From Pontiella desulfatans (lineage in GTDB: Bacteria > Verrucomicrobiota > Kiritimatiellia > Kiritimatiellales > Pontiellaceae): 64,000 nt of DNA. Below the pieces are notes generated by a model. The model searched no databases and was not told the DNA's origin. It saw nothing but the letters and a program-made list of their open reading frames with translations. Shown here piece by piece: positions 59,191 through 64,000 of the stretch (positions are counted from its first letter, which is position 1; the number at the start of each line of letters is the position of its first letter). The stretch lies in NCBI RefSeq assembly GCF_900890425.1, contig NZ_CAAHFG010000001.1, positions 1,302,001 to 1,366,000 on the forward strand. Direction: 5' to 3'. The translations under genes were made by a program, and so were the position numbers.

Positions 59191-60989
59191 AAGCATGTTT
59201 GGCAACTGTTATTGCAGGGTGGGCTGTGTGTGTGTTTTCGCAGAGCTCAGTCGATTCGGTGATCAAGGTTACAGGGAGCGATGAGTTCGGATCGGCCGGG
59301 GTGGGGATCTATACCCCGGAAATCCGCGAAAACATGAAAAAGCTCTATGAGGACAAGTTCGGCATGTTTGTCCACTTCGGCCCGTACGCGCAGCTGGAAG
59401 GGATGTGGGACGGCAAAGAGGTGACCGGCGAATGGATCATGAAGCGCGCATTTATTCCGGTGAAAGATTATGAACGCGAGGCCGCCGGAAAGTTTAAGCC
59501 CGTTAAGTTCAATGCCGCTGATTGGGTGACGATTGCCGAGAATGCCGGCATGCGGTTTATTGTTCTGACCGCCAAGCATCATGATGGCTTTGCGATGTAT
59601 CAATCGAAGCATCCGTATAATCTCGTCGAGTTTGCAGGCTATGGTCGCGATATCCTGAAGGAACTTTCCGAAGAATGTGCAGAACGCGATATGAAGCTGG
59701 GATTCTACTATTCCCAGAGCCAGGACTGGCATGAGCCGGGCGGCTTCGGCAACCACTGGGATTTTGAAGGTAACCTTAAGCCGCAGGATAAGTTCGATGC
59801 CTACTTCGAAGAAAAGGCCGTCATGCAGGTGGAAGAGCTGACGCAGAATTATGGCGACGTTTTTATGGTTTGGTTCGATACCCCCGTCCAGATGGATGAT
59901 GAAAAGTGCCAACAGATGATGGATGTCGTAAAAGCTAATCAGCCGGGTGCTCTGGTGAATTCAAGGCTGGGGAAGGGTTATGGGCATTTTGATGTCTCCA
60001 TTGATAACGGAAAAACGCCGGCGGTCAGCAAGGCCACCTGGCTTCCGGATCTGAAAGTGCCGTGGCAGACGCATGAATCGGTTACGGAGGGCGGTTGGGG
60101 CTATACCTGTTTTGGCGGGGATAATGACCGTTCCGAAGAATACACGGAATTTATCTACAGCCTGTGCCGGATTGTCTGTTATGGCGGCGTCTATCTCTTG
60201 AATGTTGCTCCGCAGCCGGACGGCACCATTCCGCAATCACAGGTCAACACGATTACGGCCATGGGCGATTGGCTGAAGGTGAATGGTGAAGCCATTTATG
60301 GAGCAGATCCGAGCCCGTTAAAATTTCCTCCCTATGCCATCACGAGCAAACCGGGGAAAGTGTACCTTCACCTGAAAGAGATCGAAGGAAATGAAGTTAA
60401 ACTCAATGGGCTGCTTTCTAAGGTTCGGAAAGTGTACGGTTTGGCCGATGTATCCAAGCAGGCGCTCGATTTTAAACAACACGAAGCACAGCTGTGTATC
60501 AACCTGCCCGACGAAAAGAAACAGCCGCGCGTCACCGTGATTGTATTGGAACTTGAAGACGAAGTTTCGCAGGTTATCGACGAAACCATTCAGCAGGCAG
60601 CCGATGGCTCCATCCATATGCCGGTGGCCAAATGCGAATATTCCGTCCGACGAATCAGTTATGACTATGATGCCCAAACCACGCGCAACTGGGGTGGAAA
60701 AGATAATCAGGGCCTGGTCTGGACGGTGAACGTCAAACAGCCCGGAACCTATCAGGTGTTCAGCGAAGATAATGGAGATGAGAAACTGGGGTATGAACTG
60801 AAGACGCCATCGGATCGTTTGATGGTCCGTCCCGGCGGACCCGTTGGTGAAATGACGAAAAAACCGGTTGGTGAGATTGGAATTGATCAGCCCGGCATTC
60901 TTCAAATCACGGCTTATCCCGCCGACACGATTTCCTGGTTCAATGACTTCCGGCTTAAAGGCGTGAAGCTTGTTCCGGTTGAGAAATGA
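59187..60989 (+). CDS. GH29 alpha-L-fucosidase
   Basis: 600 residues, signal peptide ending FSQSSV. The enzyme removes terminal alpha-L-fucose from glycans by a retaining mechanism outside the inner membrane. GH29 landmarks: FGMFVHFGPYAQLEGMWDGK, RFIVLTAKHHDGFAMYQSKH, KLGFYYSQSQDWHEPGG and the nucleophile Asp231 in VFMVWFDTPVQ; NVAPQPDGTIPQSQVNT closes the catalytic domain. A C-terminal beta region with TYQVFSEDNGDEKLGYEL and a final carbohydrate-binding-like strand set extends it beyond the usual 450-500 residues. It lies between sulfatase genes on one strand, consistent with combined desulfation and defucosylation of a sulfated fucan. The start overlaps the SGNH relic. Confidence 0.93.
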   Translation: MKACLATVIAGWAVCVFSQSSVDSVIKVTGSDEFGSAGVGIYTPEIRENMKKLYEDKFGMFVHFGPYAQLEGMWDGKEVTGEWIMKRAFIPVKDYEREAAGKFKPVKFNAADWVTIAENAGMRFIVLTAKHHDGFAMYQSKHPYNLVEFAGYGRDILKELSEECAERDMKLGFYYSQSQDWHEPGGFGNHWDFEGNLKPQDKFDAYFEEKAVMQVEELTQNYGDVFMVWFDTPVQMDDEKCQQMMDVVKANQPGALVNSRLGKGYGHFDVSIDNGKTPAVSKATWLPDLKVPWQTHESVTEGGWGYTCFGGDNDRSEEYTEFIYSLCRIVCYGGVYLLNVAPQPDGTIPQSQVNTITAMGDWLKVNGEAIYGADPSPLKFPPYAITSKPGKVYLHLKEIEGNEVKLNGLLSKVRKVYGLADVSKQALDFKQHEAQLCINLPDEKKQPRVTVIVLELEDEVSQVIDETIQQAADGSIHMPVAKCEYSVRRISYDYDAQTTRNWGGKDNQGLVWTVNVKQPGTYQVFSEDNGDEKLGYELKTPSDRLMVRPGGPVGEMTKKPVGEIGIDQPGILQITAYPADTISWFNDFRLKGVKLVPVEK

Positions 60990-61037
60990 AAAGCCAGCGA
61001 ACAATAAATAGTGCGGACTAAAAGAGGAATGAATGGA

Positions 61038-64000
61038 ATGAAGAAGTGGATCTCATGTTGCTCTATATGGATGCTGGCGTTGCTTGCAATAGCCCAGCGC
61101 CCGGCAAAACCGAATTTTGTAATCCTGTTGGCCGATGACCTCGGATGGCAGGATGTGGGGTGCTACGACGTCGATGCCAATGCGGTGTATGAAACGCCGT
61201 ATATGGATCAGCTGGCAAGCGAGGGCATTCGGTTCACACAGGGCTATTCGCCGACCCCGGTCTGCGGGCCGAGTCGCTACGGAATTCTGAGCGGACGGTT
61301 TCCGGCGCGAGGAAAAACATCGGTGCAGGGCGGGGAGTGCCCGAAACCCTACACGCAGTCGTTCCGGATGATGGATCCATATTACACCGGTCGCATGGAG
61401 CTGGAGGAAATCACCATTGCCGAGGCGCTCAGGCCCTATGGCTATTTGAGTGGGCATTCTGGAAAATGGCATGTGGCCGTTAATCATAACTCGTTCCCTC
61501 AACCAGGCGATCAAGGCTTCGACTTTTCGGAACACGATCTCGGTATTTCGCGGAAAATGAGTGACCGCCTGACCGGCTTCGCCACAATCGACCCTTCCGA
61601 TGCCTATCAGCTACAGGATCTCGATGGAAACGCTACGACCAATGGATATGCCTTTGACCAGACCACGCAGGATATTATCGATTTCATGGAGATGGCCGTG
61701 GCCTCCAATGCGCCGTTCTTTAGCTACTATGCCGCATGGTATGTGCATGCGCCCATCCAGACCCGGACGGAACGGCTGCTGGAAAAGTATGCGTTGAAGA
61801 TGGGCTATTCCTATCCGCTGGACGGCTCGGAGGATCTTTCCGCCGATGCCCAGATCAATCCCTATTACGGGGCCATGGTGGAGGAGTTCGACTTCAATGT
61901 GCAGCGGATTATCCAATATCTAAAAAACACCGATGACCCGCGTTGGCCGGGGCACAAACTGATTGAAAACACCTACCTGTTCCTGACTTCCGACAATGGC
62001 GGTATGGAGGGAACCGCCAGCGAAACGTATACCGACAATGATCCGCTCGATCGCGGGAAAATCCGTGCGGAAGAGGGCGGGGTGCGGGTCCCCTACATTG
62101 TGGTCGGTCCCGATGTGCCGACCAATGTCGTCAGCGATGTGATGGTGAACGGGCTCGATTTTTATCCGACCATGTTGTCGCTCGCCGGCATACCGGTTCC
62201 GGAGCGGCTCGAAGGGTGCAACCTGAGATCGCTGCTGCTGGACGATCCGCAGGACAGCGATCTGGTGAAGCATTTCGACGGCTCCGTGCGCGACACCATG
62301 TATTGGCACTTTCCGCACGGCGGCGCATTGCACAGCACCATCCGCAAAAATGGATGGAAACTGTTCCGCAACTATGACTGGCTCGACAACTCCAGCCTCG
62401 AACCGTACCGGCTCTACAAGTTGTACGACACGGATGGATCTGAAAATGATATTGGCGAGAACTCCGATCTGGTGGATGTGGAGACCGCCATGGCAACCCA
62501 GCTCTCGGCCGAGCTGAATGCCTGGCTGTCCAACGTGAACGCGCGGTTGCCGCACTATAATCCGACCACAACCCAGACGCTGACGAACAAGGAGAACGTT
62601 CCGGCGGTGCTGGACAGCGGTAGCAGCAACGGCACCGCATGGGTGGCGTTTCAGGAAAATGGCGCCGCGGTGGTGCACGCCGATCTGATCTATACCCTCA
62701 ACGGCGACGGCAGTGTGGATGAAGAGTGGTTCCGCATGGATGCCCAGTTGGATGCGGTTAACGGCCGGGCGGAGGCCGTGATTCCCGATGGGACGACCCA
62801 CTATGTGTTCAACCTGATCGACGAAAACAACTTCCTTGTCAGCTCCGTGGATGTCGGGATCCTTTCAAATTTCATCCCGGATTCGGAAGTGGTGCCTGAG
62901 TATGAACCAACGCAGGAATTATTCGCCGAAGCCGGTTTTACGAATGTCGGAACAGCCTACCCGACCAATGAGGTGCTGCTGGGCAGTTCGATCAGTGACG
63001 TGAACGGGGTGCCGGTTCGGGATAATGATTCCTACACGACCGCCGTCGGCCAGACCTTTACGCTGACGAATTCTGCAACCTTGACTGCCCTTACCCTCAA
63101 AGGCGGGAACAACAAGAGCTTTGGGAGCGGGGATCATAAGGTGGCGTTGTGGATCGGCGGTTACAACAATGGAACGCCGGGGGAAACGCGGGTTTATGAA
63201 TACATTGATCTGGAGAATACCTCCGTCAGCAGTGGCCCATACTATACGATCGACTTTGCCGACAAGGTTTTCCCGGCCGGCCGCTATTCATTCCAGCTTG
63301 GCTGGACTACGAACCATACATCGCACGATATCCGGTTCTTCCGGGCAAGCGGTACGGGCACTCTCGACGGAGAGGGCCGGCTCTATGGCAACAATGTTAC
63401 TGCATTGCCGTTCAGTAATTCGAATGTGGAAGATAACAACGATGTGGTCTATGCGTTGCACGGCAGTGCGGGCGCGCCGGATCCAGATCCGAACCCGGGC
63501 ATTGCCGACAACAACCTGAACTATACCTATCTCTACTTTGAAAACGGATTGCCCACGCCCATGAAGCACCGCCGCTCCCAGAGCGAGGCCAATGCGGCGG
63601 CGAGAGCCAACCCCGACCTCGTCATTCAGACCGGTTACTACAGTCTGTTGCTGGACTGTGACGATATGGATTTCAAAGGCTACGATGCACTCGCCGGATC
63701 GGACTACCGCGGGGCGCTGACTAATGATGTTTCCGTTTTCACGTTGGCGGATCTGATCCTGTCGGTGGTGAAGGACGGCACCAACTTCACCTGCACCTCC
63801 GCATCCGTTCAGAATTCAACCAACCAGCTGGTGCGGCTGATCCAGAGCAACCGCTATGTGCAGCGCTTCGATCACCTCGGTCTGCTGTTCAAGGATAGTC
63901 TTGGAAACACACTGGCAGGCGTGCGTTTCGAGATGACGGCGTGGGCGGATCGCGTGGCGCTCAAGCTGGATGCTTCTGATGTGTCCGGGGTCACGGAAAC
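61038..64000 (+). CDS. Multidomain sulfatase fused to module B and the unknown family of 27346-29742 (3' end outside window)
   Basis: At least 987 residues; open to the right edge. ATG 61038 has AGAGGA at the right distance; ATG 61029 is too close. After a signal peptide (to about residue 20) the sulfatase domain spans about 24-605: NFVILLADDLGWQDVGCYD, CGPSRYGILSG with Cys76 for formylglycine, HSGKWHVAVNHN, FLTSDNGGMEG and TTHYVFNLIDENNFLVS. Module B follows (about 628-811, VGQTFTLTNSATLTALTLKGG, ALWIGGYNNG, AGRYSFQLGW). From residue 826 comes YTYLYFENGLPTPMKHRRSQ, LVIQTGYYSLLLDCDD, YVQRFDHLGLLFKD and EMTAWADRVALKLD, homologous to the start of the protein at 27346-29742. One secreted polypeptide thus joins a sulfatase to that unknown module. 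Confidence 0.85.
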   Translation, partial: MKKWISCCSIWMLALLAIAQRPAKPNFVILLADDLGWQDVGCYDVDANAVYETPYMDQLASEGIRFTQGYSPTPVCGPSRYGILSGRFPARGKTSVQGGECPKPYTQSFRMMDPYYTGRMELEEITIAEALRPYGYLSGHSGKWHVAVNHNSFPQPGDQGFDFSEHDLGISRKMSDRLTGFATIDPSDAYQLQDLDGNATTNGYAFDQTTQDIIDFMEMAVASNAPFFSYYAAWYVHAPIQTRTERLLEKYALKMGYSYPLDGSEDLSADAQINPYYGAMVEEFDFNVQRIIQYLKNTDDPRWPGHKLIENTYLFLTSDNGGMEGTASETYTDNDPLDRGKIRAEEGGVRVPYIVVGPDVPTNVVSDVMVNGLDFYPTMLSLAGIPVPERLEGCNLRSLLLDDPQDSDLVKHFDGSVRDTMYWHFPHGGALHSTIRKNGWKLFRNYDWLDNSSLEPYRLYKLYDTDGSENDIGENSDLVDVETAMATQLSAELNAWLSNVNARLPHYNPTTTQTLTNKENVPAVLDSGSSNGTAWVAFQENGAAVVHADLIYTLNGDGSVDEEWFRMDAQLDAVNGRAEAVIPDGTTHYVFNLIDENNFLVSSVDVGILSNFIPDSEVVPEYEPTQELFAEAGFTNVGTAYPTNEVLLGSSISDVNGVPVRDNDSYTTAVGQTFTLTNSATLTALTLKGGNNKSFGSGDHKVALWIGGYNNGTPGETRVYEYIDLENTSVSSGPYYTIDFADKVFPAGRYSFQLGWTTNHTSHDIRFFRASGTGTLDGEGRLYGNNVTALPFSNSNVEDNNDVVYALHGSAGAPDPDPNPGIADNNLNYTYLYFENGLPTPMKHRRSQSEANAAARANPDLVIQTGYYSLLLDCDDMDFKGYDALAGSDYRGALTNDVSVFTLADLILSVVKDGTNFTCTSASVQNSTNQLVRLIQSNRYVQRFDHLGLLFKDSLGNTLAGVRFEMTAWADRVALKLDASDVSGVTE

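Noticed and set aside
1-64000. CRISPR arrays, tRNA or rRNA genes
   Set aside because: No regularly spaced direct repeats and no cloverleaf or rRNA-like sequence were seen on either strand; a tRNAscan and CRISPR search would confirm.

Overview
The window looks like chromosome of a marine, probably anaerobic member of the Kiritimatiellota (PVC superphylum), most like Pontiella. This is inferred from content, not from a marker gene. The evidence is a high density of secreted Cys-type sulfatases (six genes and two relics), GH29 fucosidases, a PEP-CTERM protein, large modular beta-rich surface proteins and many small lipoproteins. I saw no rRNA or tRNA gene and no CRISPR array.

Region 1 (1-10.5 kb): the tail of an arylsulfatase, an outer-membrane protein and a pentameric ligand-gated ion channel homologue. 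An insertion sequence (2480-4040) follows, then a co-directional run of lipoproteins (two are tandem paralogues, one has a broken start) and three outer-membrane barrel proteins. Region 2 (10.6-25.2 kb): mostly core genes, namely lipA, a family 2 glycosyltransferase, ppk2 (minus strand), a deoR-type regulator with deoC, a thiouracil-desulfurase-like protein, a transglutaminase-like membrane protein, an FmdB-like zinc ribbon and recD2. A second insertion sequence (14948-16350) supplies the last codons of deoC. It is followed by gene debris, a sulfatase and a broken FGE-domain gene.

Region 3 (25.3-34.7 kb): a TonB-like membrane-anchored protein and a large secreted protein of unknown family on the plus strand. 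Opposite them, on the minus strand, lie a Tat-exported sulfatase and a histidine kinase/response regulator pair whose sensor carries two F5/8-type-C-like (discoidin) lobes.

Region 4 (34.8-64 kb) is the most interesting. It is an array of modular secreted proteins built by reshuffling about six recurrent modules, interrupted by a second, paralogous discoidin-sensor kinase/regulator pair. It is followed by a probable operon of sulfatase, giant sulfatase-fusion protein, alpha/beta-hydrolase, GH29-like protein, GH29 alpha-L-fucosidase and a second sulfatase fusion that runs off the window. I read this as a locus for sensing and degrading a sulfated, fucose-containing (fucoidan-like) algal polysaccharide, with no SusC/SusD pair in view.

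Three array genes share a conserved upstream leader. It has a hairpin, a fixed core and an outer stem whose bases differ while pairing is kept, so it may be an undescribed structured RNA. Two of the modules (about 480 and at least 160 residues) match no family I recognise. Each occurs once without a sulfatase and once fused to one.
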